Assembly: GCF_013166575.1 (NCBI RefSeq)
Contig: NZ_JABKKE010000023.1
Span: 1-34,967, forward strand
Direction: 5' to 3'
From: Xylanibacter rodentium
Lineage (GTDB): Bacteria > Bacteroidota > Bacteroidia > Bacteroidales > Bacteroidaceae
Length of the DNA stretch: 34,967 nucleotides
The notes beneath the pieces are model-generated. The model was not told the origin of the DNA. It was given only the letters and a program-made list of their open reading frames with translations, and did no database searches. The translations under genes were made by a program, and so were the position numbers. This document shows, piece after piece, positions 24,141 to 32,564 of the stretch (its first letter is position 1; the number at the start of each line of letters is the position of its first letter).

Positions 24141-26474
24141 ATGCAAAAGAATCTGGTTATAGTCGAGTCCCCTGCAAAGGCAAAGACTATAGAGAAATTT
24201 TTAGGCGACGACTTTAAAGTAATGTCAAGCTATGGTCATATACGCGACCTGAAAAAGAAAGAACTGAGCATCAATATAGACTCACTGGAACCTGACTACG
24301 AGATACCCGAGGAAAAGGAAAAACTGGTGAAAGAACTTAAAAGCAACGCAAAGAAAGCCGAGACGGTATGGCTGGCATCCGATGAGGACCGCGAGGGAGA
24401 AGCCATATCCTGGCATTTGTGCGAGGTGTTGGGACTGGACGAAAAGAAAACCAACCGCATAGTATTCCACGAAATAACAAAACCCGCCATACTTGAGGCT
24501 ATCAGCCACCCGCGCCGTCTTAATATGGACCTCGTCAACGCGCAGCAGGCACGCCGTGTGCTTGACCGCCTTGTAGGGTTCAAGCTCTCCCCAGTATTAT
24601 GGCGCAAAGTGAAACCCGCCCTCTCTGCAGGCCGGGTGCAGAGTGTGGCCGTAAGACTGATAGTGGAACGCGAACGCGAGATACAGGCATTCAAAAGCGA
24701 GACTTACTATCGGGTGAACGGCATCTTCGCCATCACCAACCCGGACGGCTCAGCCACCGAAGTCAAAGCAGAACTGGGCACACGCTTCAAAACACACACC
24801 GAAGTGGAGAATTTCCTCGAACAGTGCAAGGACGCCACATTCGCCATCGAATCCATAACCCAAAAGCCCCTAAAGCGCACACCCGCACCTCCATTCACCA
24901 CATCGACACTGCAACAGGAGGCCGCCCGCAAGCTGGGCTTCACCGTGAGCCAGACCATGATGGTGGCACAGCATCTTTACGAGAACGGACGAATCACATA
25001 CATGCGTACAGACTCGGTCAACCTGTCGTCTCTCTGTATCAATGCCAGCAAAGAAGAAATAACCAGGCTATGGGGCGAACGATACAGCCGCCCACGACAG
25101 TATCAGACACATTCCAAGGGTGCTCAGGAAGCCCATGAGGCCATACGCCCTACATATATGGACGCTACCGAAATAGAAGGTACGGCACAGGAGAAGCGCC
25201 TCTACGACTTGATATGGAAGCGCACGGCCGCCAGCCAGATGACCGATGCCGAAATAGAAAAGACAACGGTCGTGATAGGCATAGAGCAGACTTCGGTACC
25301 GACCGGCCATCAGTTCATTGCTACGGGCGAAGTAGTGAAATTTGACGGTTTTCTGAAAGTATACCGAGAATCTGACGGTGATGACGACCGGCAATCAGAC
25401 GACACCATGTCTCACCACCTGCTACCGGCCATGCACAAGGGACAGGAACTGACACGCCGCGAAATCACAGCAACAGAAAGATTCAGCCAGGGGCCGTCGC
25501 GGTATACCGAAGCCAGTCTGGTACACAAACTCGAAGAACTGGGCATCGGGCGCCCGTCAACCTACGCTCCCACCATCAGTACCATACAACAACGCGAATA
25601 CGTACACAAAGGCGACCGCAATGGCGAAGAGCGCACATACACCGTAAACATATTGAAAGGCAAGACCGTAACCCAAAAGACACGCACGGAAATGGCCGGT
25701 AGCGACAAAGGGAAACTGTTGCCAACGGACATTGGAATCGTAGTCAACGATTTCCTTATGCAATATTTCCCCGGCATAATGGACTACAACTTCACAGCCA
25801 AAGTCGAGCAAAAGTTTGACGAAATAGCCGAAGGTGGAGAGAAATGGACAACGATGATGAAAGATTTCTACAACGACTTCGAGCCTATCGTGGAAAAAAC
25901 AATGAACACACGCTCTGAACATAAGGCTGGAGAACGCTTGTTGGGTACCGACCCGGACAGCGGACGCCCCGTATTCGTGAAGATAGGACGTTTCGGCCCT
26001 GTGATACAGATAGGATCGGCCGACGAAAATGAGAAACCGCGATTTGCCCAATTACCGTCGGACAAAAGCATGGAGAGCATCACACTGGAAGAGGCTTTGG
26101 AACTGTTCCGTCTGCCGCGTGAAATCGGCGAATATGAAGGTATGAAGGTGACCATAGGCACCGGACGCTTCGGTCCCTATGTTCTGCACAACAAGAAATA
26201 TGTGTCGCTGCCCAAAACAGAAGACCCTATGACCATAACACTCGAAACTGCTGTAAATCTGATCATCGACAAGCGCAAACAAGAGCAGCAACGTCACATA
26301 AAGGCTTTTACCGAAGAGCCCAAACTTGAAGTACTCAACGGACGCTACGGTCCTTATCTGGCATACGACGGAAAAAATTTCCGCCTGCCAAAGAACATGC
26401 ACGAACGCGCAGCAGAGCTGACACTGGAAGAATGCATGAACATAATAAAAGCCGGACCTACAAAGAAAAAATAG
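24141..26474 (+). CDS. topA: DNA topoisomerase I (type IA)
   Basis: The 777-residue enzyme relaxes negatively supercoiled DNA. The TOPRIM domain starts at VIVESPAKAKTIEKFLG (6-22; Glu 9) and has the acidic motif ASDEDREGEA (79-88). The active-site Tyr is in RITYMRTDS (Tyr about 287). RRVLDRLVGFKLSPVLWRKV (138-157) and SAGRVQSVAVRLIVERE (162-178) are conserved core motifs. The C-terminus has two GRFGP (GRFGPVIQIG, GRFGPYVLHN) and one GRYGP (GRYGPYLAYD) repeats in place of the Cys4 zinc ribbons of E. coli TopA, as usual in Bacteroidetes. Length and start fit the family. aroK follows after 42 bases on the same strand. Confidence 0.97.
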   Translation: MQKNLVIVESPAKAKTIEKFLGDDFKVMSSYGHIRDLKKKELSINIDSLEPDYEIPEEKEKLVKELKSNAKKAETVWLASDEDREGEAISWHLCEVLGLDEKKTNRIVFHEITKPAILEAISHPRRLNMDLVNAQQARRVLDRLVGFKLSPVLWRKVKPALSAGRVQSVAVRLIVEREREIQAFKSETYYRVNGIFAITNPDGSATEVKAELGTRFKTHTEVENFLEQCKDATFAIESITQKPLKRTPAPPFTTSTLQQEAARKLGFTVSQTMMVAQHLYENGRITYMRTDSVNLSSLCINASKEEITRLWGERYSRPRQYQTHSKGAQEAHEAIRPTYMDATEIEGTAQEKRLYDLIWKRTAASQMTDAEIEKTTVVIGIEQTSVPTGHQFIATGEVVKFDGFLKVYRESDGDDDRQSDDTMSHHLLPAMHKGQELTRREITATERFSQGPSRYTEASLVHKLEELGIGRPSTYAPTISTIQQREYVHKGDRNGEERTYTVNILKGKTVTQKTRTEMAGSDKGKLLPTDIGIVVNDFLMQYFPGIMDYNFTAKVEQKFDEIAEGGEKWTTMMKDFYNDFEPIVEKTMNTRSEHKAGERLLGTDPDSGRPVFVKIGRFGPVIQIGSADENEKPRFAQLPSDKSMESITLEEALELFRLPREIGEYEGMKVTIGTGRFGPYVLHNKKYVSLPKTEDPMTITLETAVNLIIDKRKQEQQRHIKAFTEEPKLEVLNGRYGPYLAYDGKNFRLPKNMHERAAELTLEECMNIIKAGPTKKK

Positions 26475-26516
26475 CATGTTACCCGGAAACCATCGGGACT
26501 GACAAATCGTGACAGT

Positions 26517-27044
26517 ATGAAAAGAATAATAATAATAGGCTACATGGGAGCCGGAAAGACTACCGTTGGCAAGGCTTTGGCCAAAGAGTTGGGGCTGCAA
26601 TTCTACGACCTCGACTGGTACATAGAAAGCCGCCGCCACAAGACAGTACCCCAGATATTCGCCGAGACAGGCGAAGAAGGTTTCCGCAAAATAGAACACG
26701 ACATGCTGCACGAGGTCGCCGAATTTGAAGACGTGGTGATAAGTTGCGGAGGCGGCACACCATGCTTCTTCGACAACATCGACTACATGAACGGCCAGGG
26801 ACAAGTAGTGTATCTGAAAGCCGAGCCGGAGGTTCTGTGCAAGCATCTGAAAATGGGCAAGACAGAACGCCCGCTGCTGAAAGGTAAGTCGTCCGATGAA
26901 CTGCTGACATTCATCAACGAACAGCTCAGCCGTCGAACACCGTTCTACGAAAAGGCCCGCTACCAGCTCGACGTGAGCCTGATGGACAATTATGAGAAAA
27001 TTAAGATATCTGTATCCAAGCTGAGAGAGCTTGTAGGGATATAA
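26517..27044 (+). CDS. aroK: Shikimate kinase
   Basis: The 175-residue cytoplasmic enzyme phosphorylates shikimate with ATP in the pathway to chorismate and aromatic amino acids. Visible motifs are the Walker A loop GYMGAGKTTVGK (8-19), the shikimate-binding DLD (31-33), the ISCGGGTPC strand (about residue 75-83), and the lid region KTERPLLKGK. Length is typical. It sits 42 bases after topA and 48 bases before speA, a gene order common in Bacteroidales. Confidence 0.95.
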   Translation: MKRIIIIGYMGAGKTTVGKALAKELGLQFYDLDWYIESRRHKTVPQIFAETGEEGFRKIEHDMLHEVAEFEDVVISCGGGTPCFFDNIDYMNGQGQVVYLKAEPEVLCKHLKMGKTERPLLKGKSSDELLTFINEQLSRRTPFYEKARYQLDVSLMDNYEKIKISVSKLRELVGI

Positions 27045-27092
27045 AAAACGAAAGCCGAGAAACAAACTAAAAAAGAAAGAAAAGAAAGAGAA

Positions 27093-28985
27093 ATGAAAAA
27101 GTGGACTATCGAAGACTCGAAGGAGCTCTACAACATCAACGGGTGGGGCACCTCCTACTTTGGCATCAACGACAACGGCAATGTCTACGTCACACCCAGC
27201 AAAGACGATTCGCAGATAGACCTGCGCGAGGTGATGGACGAATTGGCGCTGCGCGATGTCACAAGCCCTGTACTTCTGCGGTTTCCCGATATTTTGGACA
27301 ATCGCATCGAAAAGACAAGCAGCTGCTTCAAAAAGGCAGCCAAAGAATATGACTACAAGGGCGAGAACTTCATAATCTACCCTATAAAGGTGAACCAGAT
27401 GCAACCCGTGGTGGAAGAGATTATCTCTCACGGACGCAAATTCAATCTCGGCCTCGAGGCAGGCTCGAAACCCGAATTGCACGCCGTGATAGCAGTGCAA
27501 TGTCAGAGCGACTCCATAATAGTGTGCAACGGATACAAGGACCAGAACTATATCGAATTGGCACTGTTGGCACACAAGATGGGAAAACGCATCTTCATAG
27601 TAGTGGAGAAACTGAACGAACTCGAAATCATAGCACGCGAGGCAAAGAAACTGAACGTGAAGCCCAATCTCGGAATACGCATCAAACTGGCAGCGTCGGG
27701 CAGCGGCAAATGGGAAGAAAGCGGAGGCGACGCAAGCAAGTTCGGACTTACCAGCAGCGAGTTGCTCGAAGCGCTCGACATGCTCGACAAGAAAGGCATG
27801 CGCGACTGTCTGCGGCTGATTCATTTCCACATCGGAAGCCAAATAACAAAGATACGGCGCATACAGGCTGCATTGAGAGAAGCGTCGCAGTTCTACACAC
27901 AGCTACACAAAATGGGCTACAAAGTCGACTTTGTTGACTGTGGCGGCGGACTTGGCGTGGACTACGACGGCACGCGCTCACCGAGCAGCGAGAGTTCGGT
28001 CAACTATTCCATACAGGAATATGTGAACGACTGTATATACACCTTTGTGGACGCAGCCAACAAAAACGGACTGCCCCACCCCAACATCATAACCGAAAGC
28101 GGACGCTCGCTCACGGCCCATCACTCGGTATTCGTAATCGACGTACTCGAAACGGCATCGTTGCCGGAAATGGCCGAGGAATACGAGCCTGACGAGAACA
28201 GTCATCAACTCGTGAAAGACCTTTACGAGATATGGGACAACCTGAACCCGCGCACCATGCTCGAGGACTGGCACGACGCGGAACAGATACGTGAAGAATC
28301 CCTCGACCTGTTCTGCCACGGCATAGTCGACCTGAAGACACGTGCCGAGATTGAAAGCATGTACTGGAGTGTGTGCCATGAAATAAATATACTGGCAAAG
28401 CATCTCAAACACACGCCCGAGGAACTTATCAACCTTGACAAACTGTTGGCCGACAAATATTTCTGCAATTTCTCACTCTTCCAGTCGCTGCCAGACTCAT
28501 GGGCTATCGACCAGCTGTTCCCTATCATGCCGATACAGCGCCTTACGGAACGCCCCACACGCAATGCGACACTTCAGGACATCACATGCGACAGCGACGG
28601 CAAGATAGCCAACTTCGTCACCAACCGCAACAACTCGCACGTGCTGCCTGTGCATTCGCTACGCCGCAACGAGACTTACTATTTAGGCGTATTCCTCGTC
28701 GGTGCATATCAGGAAATTCTCGGCGACATGCACAATCTGTTCGGCGACACCACCGCCGTTCATATCAGCGTACAAGACGGACACTATCACATAGACCAGA
28801 TTATAGACGGCGAGACCGTGGCCGAGGTTCTCGACTACGTACAGTACGACCCTAAGAAACTCGTACGGCAGCTCGAAGTATGGGTTACCAAAAGCGTCAA
28901 GCAGGGCAAGATAACCCTCGAAGAGGGCAAAGAGTTCCTTAGCAACTACCGTTCCGGGCTTTACGGATACACTTACTTGGAGTAA
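27093..28985 (+). CDS. speA: Biosynthetic arginine decarboxylase
   Basis: The 630-residue PLP enzyme converts arginine to agmatine, the first step of the agmatine route to putrescine. The PLP lysine lies in IIYPIKVNQ (Lys about 99). Other family motifs are LGLEAGSKPEL, LIHFHIGSQI, VDCGGGLGVDYDGT, NIITESGRS, and near the C-terminus FSLFQSLPDSWAIDQLFPIM and ITCDSDGKI, which form the active site across the dimer. Length is standard for SpeA. The start context (AAAGAGAAATG) is purine-rich. It lies directly before argB, so an arginine-making and an arginine-using enzyme are adjacent. Confidence 0.96.
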   Translation: MKKWTIEDSKELYNINGWGTSYFGINDNGNVYVTPSKDDSQIDLREVMDELALRDVTSPVLLRFPDILDNRIEKTSSCFKKAAKEYDYKGENFIIYPIKVNQMQPVVEEIISHGRKFNLGLEAGSKPELHAVIAVQCQSDSIIVCNGYKDQNYIELALLAHKMGKRIFIVVEKLNELEIIAREAKKLNVKPNLGIRIKLAASGSGKWEESGGDASKFGLTSSELLEALDMLDKKGMRDCLRLIHFHIGSQITKIRRIQAALREASQFYTQLHKMGYKVDFVDCGGGLGVDYDGTRSPSSESSVNYSIQEYVNDCIYTFVDAANKNGLPHPNIITESGRSLTAHHSVFVIDVLETASLPEMAEEYEPDENSHQLVKDLYEIWDNLNPRTMLEDWHDAEQIREESLDLFCHGIVDLKTRAEIESMYWSVCHEINILAKHLKHTPEELINLDKLLADKYFCNFSLFQSLPDSWAIDQLFPIMPIQRLTERPTRNATLQDITCDSDGKIANFVTNRNNSHVLPVHSLRRNETYYLGVFLVGAYQEILGDMHNLFGDTTAVHISVQDGHYHIDQIIDGETVAEVLDYVQYDPKKLVRQLEVWVTKSVKQGKITLEEGKEFLSNYRSGLYGYTYLE

Positions 28986-29004
28986 AGAATGCGGCCCCTC
29001 ACAG

Positions 29005-29021
29005 CCTCCCAAAAGGGGAGG
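29005..29021. repeat. Short palindromic CCTCCC-AAAA-GGGGAGG repeat
   Basis: It belongs to the same dispersed family as 15501-15516 and lies in the 72-base gap between speA and argB. It could fold in the transcript but has no U-run. Confidence 0.6.
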
Positions 29022-29057
29022 TGCCGGGAGCATAGGTTATAATACAACATCAAGATT

Positions 29058-29852
29058 ATGAATACCAACAATATCCCGCCTAAAGCCCCGCTGACAGTAG
29101 TAAAAGTGGGCGGCGCAGTGGTCGAGGACGATGCACAGCTGTCACAGCTGCTCCGCGACTTCAGCGCCATTGAAGGACGCAAGGTTCTTGTACACGGAGG
29201 AGGACGCCGTGCCACACAAACGGCCGCGCGTCTCGGTATAGAAAGCAAGATGATAGACGGCCGGCGTATCACAGACCGCGACATGCTCGAGGTAGTCACC
29301 ATGGTATATGGCGGACTCGTCAACAAGAACATCGTGGCACGCCTGCAAGCCTCAGGAATAAATGCCATCGGTCTGACTGGAGCAGACATGAACATCATAC
29401 GCAGCCGTAAACGGCCATTGAAAGACGGCATCGACTTCGGATTCGTCGGAGATGTGGAAAAGGCTGACGGGAAAGCCCTCATGCGGTTGATAGAAACAGA
29501 TGTGACACCGGTAGTGGCTCCGCTGACACACGACGGACAAGGCTGCATCCTCAACACCAACGCCGACACGATGGCATCGGAAACAGCCAAAGCCCTCGCC
29601 GCGTTCTACGACGTTACACTGATATACAGTTTCGAAAAACCGGGAGTAATGGCCGATCCTGACGACAACGACAGTCTGATACCCGTCATCACTCGCGAAT
29701 CGTTTGCCAAGCTAAAAGCCGACGGCACTGTCAGCGGCGGCATGCTGCCGAAGATAGAGAATGCGCTGGCCGCTGTGGAAGCCGGAGTAAGCCGTGTAAT
29801 AATCACCAAAGCCACAGCCATCGACGGCCGACACGGCACCTTGATTGTCTAA
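29058..29852 (+). CDS. argB: Acetylglutamate kinase
   Basis: This 264-residue enzyme phosphorylates N-acetyl-L-glutamate (or N-succinylglutamate, as proposed for some Bacteroidetes) in arginine synthesis. Amino-acid-kinase motifs are VVKVGGAVVED (14-24), LVHGGGRRATQ (43-53), ITDRDMLEVVTMVYGGLVNK, ITGLTGADMN-type sequence (AIGLTGADMN), QGCILNTNADTMASETA and GGMLPKIENAL. It is slightly shorter than many ArgB proteins but complete. It is followed by a repeat-rich gap and the ECF sigma operon. Confidence 0.94.
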   Translation: MNTNNIPPKAPLTVVKVGGAVVEDDAQLSQLLRDFSAIEGRKVLVHGGGRRATQTAARLGIESKMIDGRRITDRDMLEVVTMVYGGLVNKNIVARLQASGINAIGLTGADMNIIRSRKRPLKDGIDFGFVGDVEKADGKALMRLIETDVTPVVAPLTHDGQGCILNTNADTMASETAKALAAFYDVTLIYSFEKPGVMADPDDNDSLIPVITRESFAKLKADGTVSGGMLPKIENALAAVEAGVSRVIITKATAIDGRHGTLIV

Positions 29853-29865
29853 TATTGGGAAGTTT

Positions 29866-30017
29866 TTTTCTTTTAGGAGTTAATTTTTTTAGGAGTTAAA
29901 GACAATAGCAACATAAAGTATTCGAGCCAATAATTTCTTGGAAGCTATTGTCTTTAACTCCTGAGCGACCGCAGGGAGTGATAACTCCCCTTAACTCCTT
30001 TAACTCCTAAAAAAATA
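29866..30017. repeat. Nested inverted repeat built from AGGAGTTAA units
   Basis: AGGAGTTAAAGACAATAGC (29891-29909) and its exact complement (29944-29962) form a 19-bp stem with a 34-base loop. Extra AGGAGTTAA units lie on the left (about 29875) and two TTAACTCC units on the right (about 29992-30009), ending in a run of A, so the arms continue outward. It fills the gap between argB and the sigma operon and may act as a transcript boundary in both directions. Confidence 0.75.
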
Positions 30018-30068
30018 TCCCCATCCTGTAACTTTTTCCTTTCCCAATCGTCTTAACTAATAGAGAGG

Positions 30069-30590
30069 ATGAAAAAAATCAGTTTTCGGAACGATGTGCT
30101 GCCGCTGAAGAATGAACTCTTCCGGCTCGCCCTCCGCATTACTCTCAATAAAGCGGAGGCCGAGGATATTGTGCAGGAAACAATGATAAAGGTGTGGAAC
30201 CGGCGCGACAATTGGAACGACATCAACTCCATTGAGGCTTTTTGCCTGACGATATGCCGCAACATGGCATTGGACCGTTCAAAAGCCATGAACAGCCGGA
30301 ATATGTCGATAGACGATACCCCAAACGAAATGCCGGCCGATCACTCATACTCATCCAATCCAGAGGAACAGACGATGATGAAAGACCGTATAAAACTGAT
30401 ACGCAGCATCATAGACCATCTGCCCGAAAAACAACGGAGTGTGATGCAGTTGAGAGACTTCGAAAACAAAAGCTACAAAGAAATAGCAACGATACTCGAC
30501 ATCAGTGAAGAGCAGGTAAAAGTGAACATCTTCCGCGCACGTCAAGCCATAAAACAAAAATACATAGAAACAGAGAACTATGGACTATAA
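30069..30590 (+). CDS. ECF-type RNA polymerase sigma factor
   Basis: The protein has 173 residues. The sigma-2 region is at about 20-80 (AEAEDIVQETMIKVWNRRDN, AFCLTICRNMALDR) and the sigma-4 helix-turn-helix at about 120-165 (LPEKQRSVMQLRDFENKSYK, EIATILDISEEQVKVNIFRA). It directs transcription of an unknown regulon. Its gene overlaps the next by 11 bases, and that next protein is a single-pass membrane protein, the usual position of an anti-sigma factor. The start at 30069 is preceded by AGAGAGG, a good Shine-Dalgarno-like stretch, unusual for this phylum. Confidence 0.92.
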   Translation: MKKISFRNDVLPLKNELFRLALRITLNKAEAEDIVQETMIKVWNRRDNWNDINSIEAFCLTICRNMALDRSKAMNSRNMSIDDTPNEMPADHSYSSNPEEQTMMKDRIKLIRSIIDHLPEKQRSVMQLRDFENKSYKEIATILDISEEQVKVNIFRARQAIKQKYIETENYGL

Positions 30591-31125
30591 GTATATTGAA
30601 CAGCTATTGGAGCGCTATTGGAAGTGCGAGACCTCACTTGAGGAGGAACGCATCCTTCAGGCTTTCTTCAGCCAGAAGGACATACCCGCCGCACTCCGCC
30701 AATACCGCGAACTCTTCGCATGCCGTGAAGAGATGATACGTACGGAAGTCCTGGACGACAACTTTGATGCCAGAATTCTGTCAATGATAGAAGACAGGGA
30801 CAATGCCGGCACAACCCCAACAGTAAAAGCCCGCACCATAACGATGAGACACAGAATGAAGCCCCTGTTCAAAGCTGCCGCCATCGTAGCGATAATAATA
30901 ACGTTGGGCAACGCCGCACAATTGTCTTTCAAAGACAACAGTGCAACAAGTGAAGACATCAACTACGCCGGATATAAAGACACGTTCAACGATCCGGAAA
31001 TGGCATACGACAAAGTGCACAACGCGCTTGAACTTGTATCGGAAGGATTCAGTCAGGTACAGCAGACAGACTCTGCCATAACCGTAACGACACACGATGT
31101 ATTCGACTCAACAATGACAGAATGA
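30580..31125 (+). CDS. Single-pass membrane protein, putative anti-sigma partner
   Basis: The protein has 181 residues. The N-terminal cytoplasmic part (about 1-92) is helical (YIEQLLERYWKCETSLEEER ILQAFF), with the EYLLERYWEG-like opening seen in Bacteroidales sigma partners. One transmembrane helix at about 95-112 (LFKAAAIVAIIITLGNAAQL) is followed by a periplasmic tail of about 65 residues. No ZAS zinc motif (HxxxCxxC) is present. It overlaps the sigma gene by 11 bases and the DUF4252 gene by 4 (ATGA), so the three are one unit. The anti-sigma role is inferred from position and topology. Confidence 0.8.
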   Translation: MDYKYIEQLLERYWKCETSLEEERILQAFFSQKDIPAALRQYRELFACREEMIRTEVLDDNFDARILSMIEDRDNAGTTPTVKARTITMRHRMKPLFKAAAIVAIIITLGNAAQLSFKDNSATSEDINYAGYKDTFNDPEMAYDKVHNALELVSEGFSQVQQTDSAITVTTHDVFDSTMTE

Positions 31126-31640
31126 AAAAGATAACAAGTCTGCTCATAACAATAACGATGCATGTGACAATGTGCTTCGCACAAGCCGGACAGGACTTTG
31201 CCTCGAAGTTCATGCAGCAATGCAATGAAGATACGGCCGTACAATGTATAACCGTCAGCCCCAAGATGATGGAGAAACTCACCAAACAGGCCGGTGCCAA
31301 CCACAACGAAAACATTGCACAAGCCATACAGAAACTCAAAAGCGCACGTATAGTAACAGCAAGCACCAACGGAAACGAATACTTTCATATGGCCGAGGAA
31401 CTGTTGAAAAAGAACCGGCAACGGTTCAGCCGAGACAAAGACTACCGAAACGGAAATCATCACGGCACATTCTACACCCGCAAGACAAAGAACGGAGACA
31501 CAGTGGAACTGATAATGCTGCATACCGACACCGTAAAAGGAAACACTGTAATAGTCAATCTTACGGGCGATATTGACAACGATTTTATCAGTCACCTGAC
31601 AAAAACATTCAGCGAACGCACCGGCACCATCAAAGAATGA
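31122..31640 (+). CDS. Exported DUF4252 protein
   Basis: The 172-residue protein has a signal peptide (MKKITSLLITITMHVTMCFA). The DUF4252 pattern follows: a helix with FASKFMQQCNEDTAVQCITV, SPKMMEKL, then KLKSARIVTAS, and a strand-rich end (GDTVELIMLHTDTVKGNTVI, VNLTGDIDNDFISHL). DUF4252 proteins are small periplasmic or lipoproteins of unknown role, often encoded after an ECF sigma factor and its membrane partner, as here. There is no lipobox. It could be the envelope sensor or an output of the sigma system. A terminator lies about 140 bases downstream. Confidence 0.85.
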   Translation: MKKITSLLITITMHVTMCFAQAGQDFASKFMQQCNEDTAVQCITVSPKMMEKLTKQAGANHNENIAQAIQKLKSARIVTASTNGNEYFHMAEELLKKNRQRFSRDKDYRNGNHHGTFYTRKTKNGDTVELIMLHTDTVKGNTVIVNLTGDIDNDFISHLTKTFSERTGTIKE

Positions 31641-31781
31641 CAACACCGGACACGCTAAATACAAAGATATGAACATTTCTATGCTTTCTCTGATAAATCA
31701 ATAATCATGTTTAGTAAAACAACAACGAAACTGTGAAGTTTCAATTCTCTCAAATTTTTCATAACATACTAACGTAGAGAA

Positions 31782-31815
31782 GCCGCTCCTTTTGCTTTGG
31801 AGCGGCCTTTTTTAT
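31782..31815 (+). terminator. Rho-independent terminator of the sigma operon
   Basis: GCCGCTCC (31782-31789) pairs with GGAGCGGC (31799-31806), followed by CTTTTTTATT. It is about 140 bases downstream of the DUF4252 stop. Confidence 0.9.
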
Positions 31816-31884
31816 TGTCCGGCAAAGGCTGAACGACCGAAACCCAAGCCGAACAATATTGCAGGCTCTCTTACAACACTTGCA

Positions 31885-31941
31885 ATGAAGAAAAACATTC
31901 TCTTTATTATACCGGTGCACGACTCGCATTTCTTAAGTTAA
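31885..31941 (+). other. Short frame running into the repeat element, possible gene remnant
   Basis: The ATG at 31885 opens MKKNILFIIPVHDSHFLS and stops at the edge of the element (31940). It reads like the start of an exported or cytosolic protein cut off by the element, but 18 codons are too few to be sure. It may be chance. Confidence 0.25.
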
Positions 31942-32396
31942 GTTAGACAACAGAATTAAACTACATAATCGTCCGGACATCGGATGAACGCGCTTTGGAT
32001 GAACGCGCCTTGGATGAACTCGCCCTGAATGAACTCGCCCTGAATGAACTCTCTCTGGAAGAACGCGCCCCGCAGGGGCAACAAGCACATAGCCCGGGGC
32101 AGAGCGTAGCGGCACCCCGGGATTTATATCCAATTGCATATATTCGCCCTGAAAGGGCAAAAGCATTAGTAATCAGATAATTACAATTTCTATGTCCATA
32201 TGTTTTATGCTTTTGCCCTTGCAGGGCGCGGGTATTGGCGATGTTTGAATCCCGGGGCGCCGCTACGCTCTGCCCCGGGCTATGTGCTTGTTGCCCCTGC
32301 GGGGCGCGTTCTTCCAGAGAGAGTTCATTCAAGGCGCGTTCTTCCAGGGCGCGTTCTGTCCGTACGATAATGTAGTTTAATTCTGTTGACTAACTT
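31940..32396. repeat. 457-bp composite palindromic element (copy A)
   Basis: The parts are symmetric. 40-bp terminal inverted repeats lie at 31940-31979 and 32357-32396 (AAGTTAGNCAACAGAATTAA ...). Inside these are 15-bp tandem units, six on the left and about four on the right. The innermost part is a core inverted repeat (about 32067-32128 with about 32248-32308; CCCCGCAGGGGCAACAAGCA, AGCCCGGGGCAGAGCG) with further inner arms (CGCCCTGAAAGGGCAAAAGC). No coding sequence of its own is credible. The arms differ in unit number, so they do not mirror each other exactly. The terminal 13-mer GTTGACTAACTTA is repeated once more at 32416-32428. Confidence 0.88.
31982..32071 (+). repeat. Tandem array of six 15-bp units in copy A, left arm
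   Basis: The units are GGATGAACGCGCTTT, GGATGAACGCGCCTT, GGATGAACTCGCCCT, GAATGAACTCGCCCT, GAATGAACTCTCTCT and GGAAGAACGCGCCCC, with no spacers. Being 15 bp they keep a reading phase of five codons (DERAL, DELAL, NELAL, NELSL, EERAP), but no supported gene uses it. Confidence 0.9.
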
Positions 32397-32433
32397 AGTT
32401 ATAATATGTAATTTTGTTGACTAACTTATACAT

Positions 32434-32450
32434 TTACACCGGATATCGGT
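32434..32450. promoter_or_regulatory. Small palindrome ACACCG-GATAT-CGGTGT upstream of the dipeptidase promoter
   Basis: It has a 6-bp perfect inverted repeat with a 5-base centre, ending 22 bases before the TACATTTG box, a position suited to an operator. No regulator is known. Confidence 0.35.
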
Positions 32451-32471
32451 GTATAACTCGTGTTTTTGTTG

Positions 32472-32479
32472 TACATTTG
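32472..32479 (+). promoter_or_regulatory. -7 promoter box TACATTTG for the dipeptidase/methyltransferase pair
   Basis: It is an exact TAnnTTTG match about 86 bases before the chosen ATG at 32565. A TTTTTG lies close upstream, but too near to be a -33 element. Confidence 0.6.
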
Positions 32480-32564
32480 CATCAGATATCAAAGTCAGTT
32501 TATCTGTCTCTCACATCCCGACATGAGAATCCCACCAAACGAAACATACCTATACCTCATAATA

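Noticed and set aside
26052..27842. 596-codon minus-strand frame
   Set aside because: It is opposite the end of topA, aroK and the start of speA, all well-supported enzymes; a by-product of their codon use.
31961..32332. Reading frames of 61-123 codons across element A on both strands
   Set aside because: They follow from the inverted repeat and 15-bp units. The same type of frame (PGVPLRSAPGY) appears in the core at 13351-13590 on either strand.
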